Shown here piece by piece: positions 12,101-25,000 of a stretch of 64,000 bases of DNA. The position numbers and the translations under genes were made by a program. The notes beneath the pieces are model-generated. The model saw only the letters and a program-made list of their open reading frames with translations, made no database searches and was not told where the DNA came from. How positions within the stretch are numbered: the stretch's first letter is position 1; each line of letters starts with the position of its first letter. This stretch comes from Klebsormidium nitens (taxonomy: Eukaryota > Streptophyta > Klebsormidiophyceae > Klebsormidiales > Klebsormidiaceae), in assembly GCA_000708835.1 (NCBI GenBank), contig DF237239.1, positions 47,446 to 111,445 on the forward strand, read 5' to 3'.

Positions 12101-15100
12101 GGCTGAAGTTGAAGACGGTGACAAGTCCACAGCTAAGACATGTGTCGTTCTCGACGAGCGTCTTGTCTTGATTGCGACTTGAGATGTTCTATTTTCACGG
12201 TCTCCCAATGCGGACTCATTATCCGGATTTCTCGTTGCTTCAGGAATATCATTCAGAACGGTTTCAACGACACGCTGCCACCTGTGGGTTCCTTGGACCA
12301 GCTGTTTCTGCTGGCGCTGTCCGAAAACAAGTTTACGGGTGCAATCCCGGACGGACTCGGATCGCTCAACGGGCTAAACCGCCTGTGAGTATATCGGGAT
12401 CTGTCCTGGCTTACAAATGCTTGACGCGAACGAACGACTGTGCTTACGACCAATTGACGTCTTCACATGGTTCTGCTTGTGTAATAGTGTAGCCCCAGTG
12501 TGTTTAGCGGTTATTAACAAGAGCACTGCCAACAACATTCTCTCTAGCATCTGCTCCTGAGAATTCTCTTGTGCAGAGCCGAAGGCAGTAAAGTCGATAT
12601 CCTGCCTTTCTCAGCTTTCACAGGCAGTCTCCAGGAGTGTGAAGTATCTGAACGTCAAAAGCTGCTCGTTTCTATGGCAGGGAGCTTGCCAACAACAAGG
12701 GGCTCAACGGCTCCATCCCGTCCAGTTTCGGGGCCACGCCAAGCACGCTGCAATATCTGTAAGAAGCTGCAGAGCCCTCTCGTGCTGTTTAATATCCTAA
12801 CGCGAAAGCTTCCTGCTGAATCTTTGGGCGCCCGCTCGCATGTCAAGACAGTATTTGTCTCGCTCAAATCCTTGAAGCAATCAGATCTTGGAGCTCGACA
12901 TGTGCTGAATGCATCCAAGCTTTCCATGCCCCGTTCTGGCGTCTGGTTCCGCTTTCCTGATGATGGGCTGTTCTGGTGCAGGGACCTGTCTAACAACAGC
13001 CTCAGCGGAACCATCCCAGACAACCTGGGAAACATAGTGAGGTCTGGTCGCGCACTCGTACCATCGCAAACCCACACATTCTCAGTTGTCACGCTGTGAA
13101 CACAATCGAAACACGCCCTATTCTCCTGTCCATAGATTTGAGTCCGTTGCTACACTTGTTCTGGACGTTCTTCGGAGTCCCTAGACGATACGTCACAAGT
13201 CCAACTGAAGTTGGATGTTGGGCCTCGTTTCGACGCACGCAAACTTGTCTTGTGCAGCCTCCAGCAGCTGCTGCTTGGGAACAACAAGCTGACGGGGTCC
13301 ATCCCGGCCAGCTTTGCCAACTTCACGAGCAACCTGCAGACGTTGACTCTCAACTCCAACAACCTCACGGGCCCGACGTCCGTACTCTTTAACCTCTGTC
13401 AGGGGAAACAGTGCTACTATGGCGGTGAGCACGGCGGCTCCCTCATGTATTCCCCACTAACGTTGGTAAACCAAATGCTGGTCGTACCATTGCTTGAACG
13501 GCTTTGGTTGACGATCTTGCCACTCCTTTAAAAACATCCGCCTTTGCTTGTCCGAGGAGCGAAAGGCACCTCCAAGGTCCCCATACACTGAAACAAGCGT
13601 GTCTATATTTTGTGACTAGCGACTTGGTCACAAAACTGCTAGTCGCCAGCAGTTGACGTGATATGCGGCCAAGCTTTTGACTGGAACATGCCAGCAAACC
13701 ATCCGCCGGGACGTCTTCTTACCCCTCACTCAGTAGAGGTGCTCCGGCTGAGATTTTCAGAAACTCGGCCATCCATGGGGAACGGAGGCAGCTGCTCATG
13801 AGTTCCTAGAAATGTACATTTCAGGGGTTTTACCGGGCAGTCATCGCGCCTCACGTCATCTTGAGCTAGTTTGCAAATCTCCTGCAGACAATCCTCTGTT
13901 GGGCGCCCCCGTGCCGGCCCCTGTTGCCCCCAGCCCTCCTGCTAGCCCCCCTCCCAGTAGCGTTGTTCCAGTCCCCGCCCCAGCCCCGGCGGCGGCTAAT
14001 GCGCCATCAGAGAGCTCTTCTGCGCCCATCGCAGCCATTCTGGGGGCAGTTGGGGGGGGCGTTGCGGTCCTGGCGGTGTTTGGCATCCTCTTTGTCTGCT
14101 GCCGCAAGCGCATCTTCAAGGAGAAAGGTGCGCTTCTAAAGCGATGACGTTCGCTCCTTTATCGTCGAAAATACCTTGCAACTTTTTGGAGCGAGGGGCT
14201 TTGGTTCGTTGCTAATGAAACTTGACAAAACGGCAGGTTGTTGCTCGGGGGTGACGCGGTGGCGAAAGAGCGCGTGCATCTTTTATGAGACTAGAAGACT
14301 AGTCTAGTCCTCTAGTCTAGACCTGGCTATTCAGTCCAGCTTGATGCTTCACTATCTTCCCCAGCACAAGTCACGATCCCTTCGCAAGCTTGGTGGTGCG
14401 CAGCAAATGCTTGACCAAAGGACTGCGGGCCTTTTGTCATACCACAGCCTTTATGCAAATCTCTGCAAACTCCCCGAGTCGCCACTCTGAGGAATGTACG
14501 AACATCTTTGTTATGTCAACAAGAAAAAGGACGCAGTCCGTGACCGCATCCTGCTCCAACCGATTCTCCTCGGTTTGCCAGGCGCTACGAATCATTCAGC
14601 TGCGCCGGATCCGTTTGATAAGCTGCCGGTAGCTGAGCCCGTGCAGAGGTCGAAGGCCGGGGGGTTGGCGCACGGAGTGGAAGAGTTTAGGTACGCGCAA
14701 TCGACTTTTTGGACTTCTCAGCTTTTTGCAAGTCGTTACATGGACCACCTGATTGGGTGTGCCTGCCTGCCTGCACAGATGTAAGGCAATAGAGTGGACG
14801 GCATTTGCTGCCTTGTCTTTTCAAGGTTTGGTTTTTCTGGAGATTGATGCCTTATCTTGTCAAGGTTTGCTTATCATCTGCAAGAACTTTCGGTAGTGGT
14901 GTCAGTACGGATAGACCGTCGGCCAGAGGGTAGATGTTGCGTACGTCCGGAGTGCACGTACGCCTTCGTTAAGGTTTTTGAATTATTGCCTCTGTGCGCT
15001 TGCAGCTTCACCGAGTTGACACACGCCACCAATGAATGGCATTCGGACAATGTCATTGGAGAAGGAGGGTACGGCAAAGTTTACAAAGGCGGCCTCCACA

Positions 15101-18100
15101 CGAAAGACGGTCCTCAGGCGCGTCGCTGTCTCCACGTTCTCCGCTGTGCTAAAAGAGCTGCTCAACTTTCTTAAAGTCGGAGCTTCTAGCAGCCATTAAG
15201 TGTCTTCGATATGAAAGAGACGAGACTGCCAGCGTATGGGGACACCCGATCAACCGGATTGAGATTGATAATAGGGACTTCCAATGCACAGCGGTAAGCT
15301 GCTCCGCGTTTCGCCTGCTTCTCGGGGATGGGCTAGGGCGCGAAGCTTTCCTGCGCGCAGTCATTGCTTCGGTGGGCGCCGAGTGCTGACGTCATTTCCT
15401 GCCTGACTCTTTTCAGGTAGTGGCCATCAAGCGCGGCGGCCGCCAGTCGCAGCAAGGCGAGCGCGAGTTCCTGCAGGAGATCTCCGCCATGTCCAGAATC
15501 AGGCACAAGCACCTCGTGAGGAGTTACCAGACATCAGAGAGTGTTTTCAGCACTGGGACTGCTTTAAACGTCACCCGCTTGCTTGCTATTTGGCCGCTTT
15601 CCCAGGGTTTTTCGGAGGCAGCCTCTACGTTCGTAAGTCCGTGGAGCCAGTTTGATACTGAAGAGCGCATTGATCCACCATTCCCAGTTCGCTTCTGGAC
15701 AATGTCAAGGTTTTGCGGTCCTCAGCATGGTGCTCTGCCGTTTTGCCTCTTTCCAGGAAAGCGTGGTTGGCTGATTCCAAAAAAAATGTTTAATCAATAT
15801 TCAGGTGAAGCTGGTCGGCTTCTGCGACGCTGGGGCCGAGCAATGCTTGGTGTACGAGTACATGGTCAACGGGACGGTGCAAGACCACCTGTGGGGTGAG
15901 CACTTTTTGAGAGATGGCTCCCGTGTTGATGAATCTGTCTCGAGATGCTGCAATGGCGAGCCGAGCCACCTTCTTTGCAAAGGTGGATAATTGCTTTGAC
16001 ATTTCAAGGGTTTCCGAAGGTCACACCGGGCCTTCTATCCAAACAGGGTTTCCTGAGTCAAACTGATCTTGCTGTGGGTTGCAGGTCGTCTAGCCGCAGA
16101 CGGCGTTCTGGACTGGCCAACGCGCATCCAGATAGCATTGGGCGCCGCCAAAGGTAAAATGCTCCTTCCTGTCCCAAACTCAGTTTCGGATGCCCGTGTA
16201 ACGAATGCAGAGAGTGGGTATAGGACAGCGGAACACATTCAAAGGTAAGTATAGCAGAGGAGGCACAAGTGCCATGAAAGTGGTACGCTTTGCCAACTCC
16301 CATTCTGGGCCACTGCTTCCCTCAAGCTCCTCGAGAGGTTCTAACTCTCAGCCATCGCTGAAGCAGTGGTTTCTTTCCTGGCAGGATTGGAGTACCTGCA
16401 CACCGCAGTGGAGCCGCCCATCATCCACCGGTGAGCCCTGATGGTCCGCCGACATCTGTCCAAAGCACGGCTGCCGCCTGAGACACCTGGCTGTTTCTCT
16501 TTTCTTTCACGGAGTCCGACACAAGTTTTCGACAGAAGCGGGTCTGCTGTGAACGGACACTGCACATAGATAACGTTCCAAGTTTACCGCCCCCGATGGA
16601 AGCAGACTCGTGAGCCGAAAACGGAGCTCATCAACCTGCCAGCAGAGCTGCTGCTGGACACGTCATTCGCTATGATGTGCTCATGCTACATCTTCTGCTC
16701 GGCCGCTATATTTCAACCGCAGCCACGCTTCTTTTCTGGAGGGGAGTCGTGCGCTCGTCTGGTAATCTGGAGCCTTCAAAGGCTGAAGCTTTTTCGTCTC
16801 GTGTGCGTGCAGAGATGTGAAGCTGACCAACATCTTGTTGGACGGGCAACTGAGCGCCAAGGTGGCCGACTTTGGCATCAGCAAACTAGAAGAAGCGCTG
16901 GAAGGGGCCACCTCGGTCAAGGGAACCCTTGGGTACCTCGATCCGTATTACGTTCAGTTTAACGAGCTGACAATCGCGTCAGGTACGCAACCGTCCAGGA
17001 AGCCCTGCCGTGCTGCATCCAGAGCCTGTTGTGAAGCAAACACTTGGAATTGTCGCACATTTTGCGGCATCTGGTGCCCGAGGTCGGGTTCAAGTGCCTC
17101 TTCTACTTTCGTTTCCGGTTGCTCGAATCAGCGCTGCTTCTCGTTCTGATCTGGGAGCTGACTTGGGCTTCGCTCGTTTCCGCAGACGTGTACAGCTTTG
17201 GGATGGTCCTGTTAGAGATCGTGTCAGCCCGCCCGGTGCTCGGGATCGGGAGCGACGGCAAGCCACGGAGCCTGCTGCAGTGGGTGAGGACTTCCGGCCT
17301 TGTCTGGACGGGAAGGCTAGACCGCCGGCTTTTCCAACCGGCTTGCTTCCAATGCTTTAAAACTATTGCTGGAAGTGCACTGATCGTCATTTTGTTCCCA
17401 AGAATGGTGCCAGTTTGAGGATGCTAGGTGCAAGCAATGAACTCGGCTTCCTTCGTCGCTTGGGCTGATGCAGATTCTGCCCTGAACCTGTGTCAACGTA
17501 ACAGGAGAGACTTCCTTGAAGTCAACATAAGTCGGCATTTCTTTTTTCCCTTCTCCCACAGCTGCGTCACGTCCAGGCGCTCGGCGGCTTGGCAAGTCAA
17601 CTGCGTACGTAAGCTAAGCCAGTCCGTCCCGATCGCCCTCCACTAATGCTTCAAAGGTTCTGTTGTTGTAGGCACTCCCCTTCATCCAAGCCAAGCGCAG
17701 CGCCGAGATCGCCGACCCTCGGCTGGACGGCAAGTTCAACCCGGCAAGCGTGCACGCGTTCTGCGCCCTCGGGCTTACCTGCATCCGCAACACGCCCGCA
17801 AAGCGGCCCACCATGGCCGAAATCCGGGTCCACCTAGAACGCATCGCCAAGCACGCGCTGTCCCGGGCGGACGAGTCTGAAGCTTCTAGCGACGTAACGC
17901 CGTACGATCTTGTCAGCCTGGATTCGTTACCGCCGCCCCCCGGGCCAGGGTCGCCGCTGCCAGAAGCGTGGTTTCGAAGCCAGGGCAGTGGGTCCAGTGA
18001 GGGGCCTCCACTCGGGTTCACTGGCGTTGGTAGCACTATCACGAAGTCGTCTACAGGGGTTCACTCTTTTGGGTCCTCCTACGCTCCATCCCAGAAATCT

Positions 18101-18154
18101 TTAGATCATTCGGCGGCATGGGAGGGACCAATCACCACGTTGCACCCGCGGTAG
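9135..18154 (+). CDS. LRR receptor-like serine/threonine kinase (plant LRR-VIII-1-like)
   Basis: Predicted plasma-membrane receptor kinase. Exon 1 (9135-9237) encodes a signal peptide; exon 2 (about 9584-9662) an LRRNT-like cap ending [12 protein letters not shown] exons: 10927-10999, 11350-11421, 11786-11932, 12244-12384, 12681-12758, 12982-13041, 13258-13424, most breaking at the same codon phase. A Pro-rich stalk and transmembrane helix lie in 13888-14127, the juxtamembrane in 14582-14690. Kinase exons: 15006-15117, 15417-15515, 15805-15895, 16085-16153, 16385-16430, 16813-16982, 17186-17283, 17672-18154. Kinase motifs are complete: glycine loop [12 protein letters not shown] lysine, HRDVKLTN, DFG, then [10 protein letters not shown], so it should be an active RD kinase. 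The tail after the kinase is about 90 residues, Ser/Gly-rich. Unresolved: exons between 9663 and 10926, where the rest of the cap and first LRRs should be, and the donor near 15117, which would be a GC donor if the model is right. Confidence 0.85.
10081..10106. repeat. CCA/CCACCAT microsatellite
   Basis: Short run of CCA triplets inside an early intron of the receptor kinase gene. Confidence 0.6.
14289..14317. repeat. 29-bp near-perfect palindrome in an intron
   Basis: CTAG-rich palindrome centred near 14303. It matches its reverse complement except at two symmetric positions and the centre. It lies in the intron between the transmembrane exon and the juxtamembrane exon of the receptor kinase gene and could form a hairpin in the pre-mRNA. 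Confidence 0.6.
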
Positions 18155-19158
18155 GATCTGTCACAGCCGAAATACCTTCTCTGGTAGCAAGTAGACTGGC
18201 TCTATTTATTTTGGCTTCAGCAAAGAAGTCGTACACGAGAAACAGAGCAACTGGCGGTATCTGCTCGATATCTTGACCTCAGCTTGAAAGCAGTGCTCGG
18301 GGTCAGGATTCGGTATGCGAAAATGGTACTGCACCGGGATTTGTTGGAGTCCGTTCCGACGCGGCCACTCACAGAACAATTGTGGACTGGAGGCTAGGCT
18401 AGGCTATCATGAAGGTTTTGGAACACCATATGTACGGGCCCATCTTCTTTGTGCTAGAGGGCGTGTGAAGTTCCTACATGCTCTGGCACTGCTGGCGCCT
18501 GTTCACAATCGATTTGACAGCATCATGGCGGCAATGAGTAACCCTTGATGGATATTTTATGTCTAAGTGCGTCTATCAAAGGCACATGGGGCGATGCATG
18601 CAGGTACATTGGCAATGCATCCGGTATGCCCTAAAACTGCCCATATGAGTAGCTGGAGGTTCGCCAGTGGGATGACTCTTCCTAGAACGTGGTAATCATC
18701 ATGCAGGATCCTAACTTATATGCTAAGTTGTGCTCAGAAATTTAGTCGAGATGAAACTGCAATCCGGCCCGGCGTGGCCGCCCCACTCTTGAATCAGGAC
18801 GCTGGAACAGAAGCCAAGCACTAGACACATTGAGTAGTATAAGTCATCATAATTATAAACTTATGATCCTGACGTCCAAGAAAGACACTCGGAGCCTCCA
18901 CACGTCATGCTCCTATGATGGACCTACTAAGCATAGTCACTACTCAAAGCTGTACACTGCTGCACGTACCATGGCTGCCGTCCGATCACCTCGACGCTTA
19001 AGAGTCCAACAAATCAGTTTTTTCTCCAAGCAGGGATTGATTCAAGCACGCCTCGTTTTTACAACGCTCAATGGACGGCGCATCAAAAAACGTGGTGTCA
19101 GACGTGTGAAATGCTACCTAGATGTCAACTTCTTCTACAATAAGTGATCACCCCTCCC
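18155..19158. other. Intergenic region between convergent genes
   Basis: Lies between the 3' ends of the receptor kinase (+) and the MYND protein gene (-). No coding region recognised; a 105-codon open frame at 18830-19147 has no family resemblance I can see. Confidence 0.5.
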
Positions 19159-20791
19159 TCAAGCACTACCTCTTTCAAGCAGACTGATACGGACCTTATC
19201 AATGGCCCCTTCTGTCTGCCTCCAAGCAACCACGGACGTCCTCAAAGCTCCATACACTTCCTCCATCGTTCCCCTGCTGATGTACTGGGGAGGTGGTTGG
19301 CTCAAGACTGGTTCTGGGTTGAGTAAGCACGGCCAGAAGTTCCTATTGACGCTGCGAGCATTCTCAAACAATGCAGCAAAGTCCCTCTCCAGCTCGTCAA
19401 TCATCCTCTGAACACTGGCCTCATCTCTGGTGGCAAGGACGGAGCGCAATGGAAGAGCTGGACTGAAGTCGAAGAAGCCCGCAACTCGATCGACCATATC
19501 CTCTGGCAGCCTGGCGGTGAGCAGGCGAGAATTGTGCCAGTCTTGAAGACCACGGAGCATTTTGTACTTGAGCAGAGCCATGGCCACCAGGTGGGGCAAT
19601 GATTGGTGCCTTGATAGGAAGTAGTTGATGGGCTCCAGCGCGTTCGCTCCATTTATGTTCAGGTAGGGCAGATTCAAGTTGCCCCAATCATACCTGCCGT
19701 CCGGATCGCAAGTGGCCCACACTTCATAAAATCGTATGCTTCCTGATCTTTGCCCAAGCGTAACATCAGAAACGGCGTCTCGTCCCGTAGACCCAGGTTG
19801 TCTGAGCGGCACAACCGGAAGCAATCAAGTTCATGCTCCAGAGCACATTGCAAGGCAGGACGTGTTCCGTAGTTGCAGAGAGCTATAATCAAATCTGAGC
19901 GGGCACGCATATAGGCGCGAGTCTCATGGACGCCCCAGAAGTGGCCTACTGCCGAGTCAAACTCGTCAATAGTGCCGTCCAGTCTTGCCATGAGAGAACA
20001 GGGGGGCAGCGCTCGCAGTTTCGTTTCCTCACNNNNNNNNNNNNNNNNNNNNNNNNNNNNNNNNNNNNNNNNNNNNNNNNNNNNNNNNNNNNNNNNNNNN
20101 NNNNNNNNNNNNNNNNNNNNNNNNNNNNNNNNNNNNNNNNNNNNNNNNNNNNNNNNNNNNNNNNNNNNNNNNNNNNNNNNNNNNNNNNNNNNNNNNNNNN
20201 NNNNNNNNNNNNNNNNNNNNNNNNNNNNNNNNNNNNNNNNNNNNNNNNNNNNNNNNNNNNNNNNNNNNNNNNNNNNNNNNNNNNNNNNNNNNNNNNNNNN
20301 NNNNNNNNNNNNNNNNNNNNNNNNNNNNNNNNNNNNNNNNNNNNNNNNNNNNNNNNNNNNNNNNNNNNNNNNNNNNNNNNNNNNNNNNNNNNNNNNNNNN
20401 NNNNNNNNNNNNNNNNNNNNNNNNNNNNNNNNNNNNNNNNNNNNNNNNNNNNNNNNNNNNNNNNNNNNNNNNNNNNNNNNNNNNNNNNNNNNNNNNNNNN
20501 NNNNNNNNNNNNNNNNNNNNNNNNNNNNNNNNNNNNNNNNNNNNNNNNNNNNNNNNNNNNNNNNNNNNNNNNNNNNNNCGCTCGCAGTTTCGTTTCCTCA
20601 CGGTCGGCGCGGCCTACAGCAGCCTTGATGACATTGCAGGAAGCCTTGTGTTGCGGCCAGTCAGCTTTCTGGTGAGCTTCTGAGCAGTAATAGGTGATAC
20701 GGCAGCGCGAGCATCTGAGTTCCTCAGCAAGCTGCTTATTGCAATGTTGGCAAGTGATAGAAATGCCAGCATTGGTGACAGACTGAACCAT
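19159..20791 (-). CDS. MYND-type zinc-finger protein (frameshifted, interrupted by N run)
   Basis: Apparently intronless. The ATG at 20791-20789 begins a MYND finger at residues 14-52 with the full Cys/His ligand set (CQHCNKQ..., CSRCRITYYC, H...HKASC). After the N run the frame resumes with ALPPCSLMARLDGT and a conserved helical region (GHFWGVHETRAYMRARSDL, LRLGKDQEAYDF, YDWGNLNLPYLNINGANALE, LPHLVAMALLKYKML). It ends at 19159. Two defects: 546 N at 20033-20578 that look spurious, and a one-base frameshift near 19717-19730, where the reading changes from the frame of LRLGKDQEAYDF to that of YDWGNLNLPYL. MYND fingers bind proline-containing peptides; no enzymatic SET domain is visible, so function is unknown. 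The long C-terminal region resembles a MYND family I associate mainly with fungal genomes. It may be a pseudogene or a good gene in a poor assembly patch. Confidence 0.75.
20033..20578. other. Assembly gap (546 N) flanked by identical 23-bp ends
   Basis: The 23 bases immediately left of the gap (20010-20032) are identical to the 23 immediately right of it (20579-20601). Merging them and deleting the N run gives an uninterrupted in-frame MYND protein. Confidence 0.9.
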
Positions 20792-22090
20792 GCCTGAGGG
20801 CTTTAAAACCAAAAGGGCGGTGGGCCTCTTATACTAGTTCATCAGCTGGTTCTTGTTCTTGTGTAGAGTTGGTTGAGAGACTCTTAGCCCTGAGCAGGAT
20901 TCTTCGATCAAGCTGCCAATCAGGCCAAGATGTGGAACCTCCTGCAATCCCAGCATTACATTGGCCGTGAAGGTAGACAGGCGAATGCAGCGGGATGCAG
21001 CAGACAAATAGAACCCGAGCTGCTGGGCGACCTGCTGCCAGCTGTCCCCAGGAATGCGCACACCCGTAGCCTATCCTACTCCTGCTCCTCAGCCTTGCAA
21101 GTTGCAGCCTGCTCTGCAGCCAAGCAGGGCTTTGATCTAGAACTTTGCAGCTCAGGCAAGAGAGACTCAGAGGATTCTGCGCCATAGATTTTAGATTCCT
21201 GGGAATCTCATAATCCGGAGCACCGTCCGATACATTGTCAAGTAATATTTAGCGAAGCTGGAGGTAGTTGGTCGCCCATGCATGGACATGGCTTGTCCCG
21301 GTTCGCTGCAAACCCTTGCAAGCAGCGTAATATTGGCAACGGAAGTGTTCACTATTACCTGAGCGTTCACTAAGTTTCGAAGCCCCGGGCACACAACCAA
21401 GACCTCAGCTGACCTACCCAGGTGATAGGCCCAATTGCTACATATATACAACGTTAAACGACTCGAGAAGGGATAGCGCCAATACACAGTGCATGTCCTC
21501 GCCGTCGGAATGACACTTCAGGGGTCCCCTTCCCAGCCAATTGCATTTAAATAGGTATGTGGCCGATATCAGTCAGCGGGCGAGCTGCCTTAAAGCTCAG
21601 TGATCAGTTAGGTGTAGGTAGTCTGGCACACTTGATTTGTGCACCACTGTTCGGTAGCAGCAATACCCCTAGCTGATCTGAAACAATCTAGCAATGAGGG
21701 GATGAAGAGATTGTCGGGCCATGCAATTCCTTCTACCAGTGTTGCTGATGATGCGACAGCAACGTTAGCGCCTGCAATGAGGCCAAGCTTTCAAAGACCA
21801 AGTCGGAAGCACCATCCAAAGCTTGGAGCGACAGACGCAGCCCCATCTGAAGTTCAGTAGCTGCGGGACGTGTGTCAATGGCTGCGCTAGCTCATGCACG
21901 AGCTGGCAACTGTCCTACTATTGTCGCGACTCCTGAAGTTCGGAGTGGCATGACCCAGACCTCAAACACTGTTTGTAAATTGAGCAAGCGGGGGCTACGA
22001 CCAGCTGTCCATCAACCAGCCCCCGCAGCTTAGCTGGCAGATTGCCAGGCCCCAGCCCTGCAGGCGCAAGCGGCAGCTGCAGCGCTCATA
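20792..22090. other. Divergent intergenic region upstream of the channel gene
   Basis: Lies between the 5' ends of the MYND gene (-) and the channel gene (+). Open frames at 20829-21185 (-) and 21639-21860 (+) show no recognisable domain. The promoters of both genes should lie here, but I cannot place them. Confidence 0.45.
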
Positions 22091-25000
22091 ATGGCGAAGG
22101 TCCACCCCTTACCCCCCCCCATGGCCGCGGCGCCTGCGCCGCGGCTGCACTCAGTGCTGAAAGCCCCACACGAGCTGTCCATGTTCAGCATCACCAAAGT
22201 TGCAAAAAAGGTGGAGCAGGGGGTGGCGTTCAAGGTGCGGAAAACGTTCTTCTCGCCCGCGACGCAGAGCGCGTCGCTGTATATATTCCAAGAAGAGGGA
22301 TGGACGAGGAAGACGTGCATTAGGATTGTGGAGCACCCGTGGTTCGAGCGCTGCGTGCTGCTGATGATTGTGGGGAGCTGCCTCACGCTGGCTATGTACG
22401 ACCCAAAGCAGCCCGCGGACTCGGACTACAATACAGCGCTCAACATTGCGGATATGGTGAGGAGCGTTCTTTGACAATTTCACGCAAACACCTTTGGTTA
22501 ACATCTGCATGTGCCTGCGAAAGAGCGGTGCTTCATGATGAAAGTATGTTTGTCATGCTACGGCCTTCTAGAAAAAGTATGAATGAATGCTCACAGTCAG
22601 CTGCAGAAGAAGCAAGGCATCCTGCATCCCTCGTCAAAAAGTCCGCTGAGAATTGTTTTTGGGTGGTAATCAATGCCACCACCTCAGCTCCTGATTGATT
22701 TTCTCCAAATCCAATGCAGGTTTTCAGCATCCTCTTTGCAATAGAAATGATACTCCGGACAATCAGCCAGTGCTTCATCTTTGCGCCAGATGCGTATCTG
22801 GCTTCCGGCTGGTAAGCCTTACTTCCCGCATCACGGTCCTTCTACCAAGAGAACCCACACCAAATGCTTTTGTGACCTTCTGAGCTTTCGCCAGAACTCT
22901 CTGATGGTTCCTGACGAGTGCATGCTTCAAGTGCTTGTCGCAGAGGCCTCTAGCAACCACCTTGATGATGCCACGCTCTATACATGCAGGCGACGCTTGG
23001 ATTTTCTCATTGTGACGGTTTCGTTCATCTCCTTTATCCCCGGGGCAAACAAGGCTGGCACGGTGCGCGTTGTTCGAGTGCTCCGGCCCCTGAAAGCAAT
23101 CAGCAACCTCAGCGGGGCGCGCATGATGGTGAGTGCCCATGCCACTCTTCCACGTTTCAAGGGTAAGCTTCATCCTTGCGGGAATCAGGAGGACGAAATG
23201 AGTTGAGGTCGACTGTGGTCCAGCACTGTCCCTGCTACTTTGATTTTGAAGTTTACATTAGCAGGAAAGAACGAGAACAGGGGGCTACAAAGAGGGGGAA
23301 TGGTCAAGGTGCTAATGAAGCATGCAAGGGAGATGGTTTCGATGGCAGTCCTGAGGAACGCTGCGAGTAGGTTTAGCTGAGCACTTCGTCCTCAGCGGAG
23401 GAGACTGCAGGGGTTGGACAATTAGAAGCCCATAACACTCGAGCAGTCCTTCCAATACAGCTTTCCAATACAGCTGACGCCCTTCATCAAGTGGATTTCA
23501 GCATCCCAGCCACGTGTCCCCGTCCATACAAGTTCTTCAATTCCTGACATAAGCATCCGGGGAATCTTTGAAACACCATCTTCTCCAAGAATTTCAGTAG
23601 GTTTTGCGACAGGCTCGTCAAGATCTTCAGGGGATGAGTCCACTAGCCTGAAGCCAAATTGAATGCATTTGTGCACTCCGTTCAAGATCTCTAGAAGATG
23701 ATCCCACTTGTTGCGGCTTCCCAGGTGACGACATTGATCGAGTCGCTGCCGTTGATGATGGACGTGGGTATTCTTATCCTGTGGCTGGTGCTCGTCTTCA
23801 GCATCATCGGCATGCAGCAGTGGCTCGGCAAAATGAGCTCCAGGTGCTTCGATGCGGTGAGGCGATCCGCCCCGGTCCAAGCCCAGGTCCCTCCTTAAAG
23901 TGAACTATAAGGGGCCTCGCAAGCGCAACCTTCATTTCCTCAAAGAAACCGTGACCTGAGATAAACATCCTGCCGATATGGCTGTACTCGGACCAGTGTC
24001 CCGCTCTAGTTGTCTTGTGCAATCGTGCGGTGCAAAGCCTTCGCAGCTGCTGACACCGTTCGGCGCAGGATATCTGCGGTAATCCGTCCAGAAAAGTTGC
24101 GATCCTCTGCAGCGGTCCTCTCTTTCGTACGCTCGATCTTATCCCCCATTCGATTTGAGAGGGGTAAAACTCTTTCTTTTGGGCGGCGGGGACAAGTGCA
24201 CTTCCCGTCGTCCCACGTTCTACCGCTTCTTTCCGATTCGGTCAGCCATTTTGCTCACCCTTTTCCTCCTCCTCCCTCCTTGAAGCAAGTCGAGACGCTC
24301 GTACTAGCAACCAGCACCAGCAGGACTGCACTTTACCCAGTATGACTCAAAACATAGCGCGCTTGCAATGCGCTCTGATAGAAGCTCCCCTGAACGGTCC
24401 AAAGAGCGACACACTGACACGTGCTATCCTTATTCTGCCTCTTTACAGAGCCACAACCTAAATCCTGATCTGGTTGACACCCCGTGCGTGGCACCCGAAC
24501 ATCAAGGTGGCCACTGTCCCGTGGATCAGGTCAGTAGTTCCACGCGCGCTTCAGGGCCTTGGCTTGCTTTCTGGATCGTTGGAATCCTACAACACTAAGA
24601 GTTCAGGCGCGTGGGCGTGTTGAGGGCGGCCTTTGTACGGTAACAAATTCAGACCAGAGGGCTTCTTGTTTGCATCTGGGTGCTCATTAATGTTGCGGGT
24701 GCTCAACTGAAGATGCTGAAATGCTAGTCTAGATCACAATCACTCGGAATACCTTCTTCGCAACCGTAGCAACAGCAGGCTGTTCCCCCTATCAACCTTT
24801 TCATGTAGCTTGACCTCTCTTGAGTTGGTGAGTGTTGACAAAAGAAGAATGATTCACGTTCTCCAAGACAAACCTTGCTTCCGTCGTATGGCGGTCGAAG
24901 TCAGAACTTATATCGCCATGGCTGCTGTCAGTGTGTTTCCAACTCCCAAAACCGCCCGCCGCATCCTAACCGACTGCGCAGGATGTTCTCGATGCTGCTC

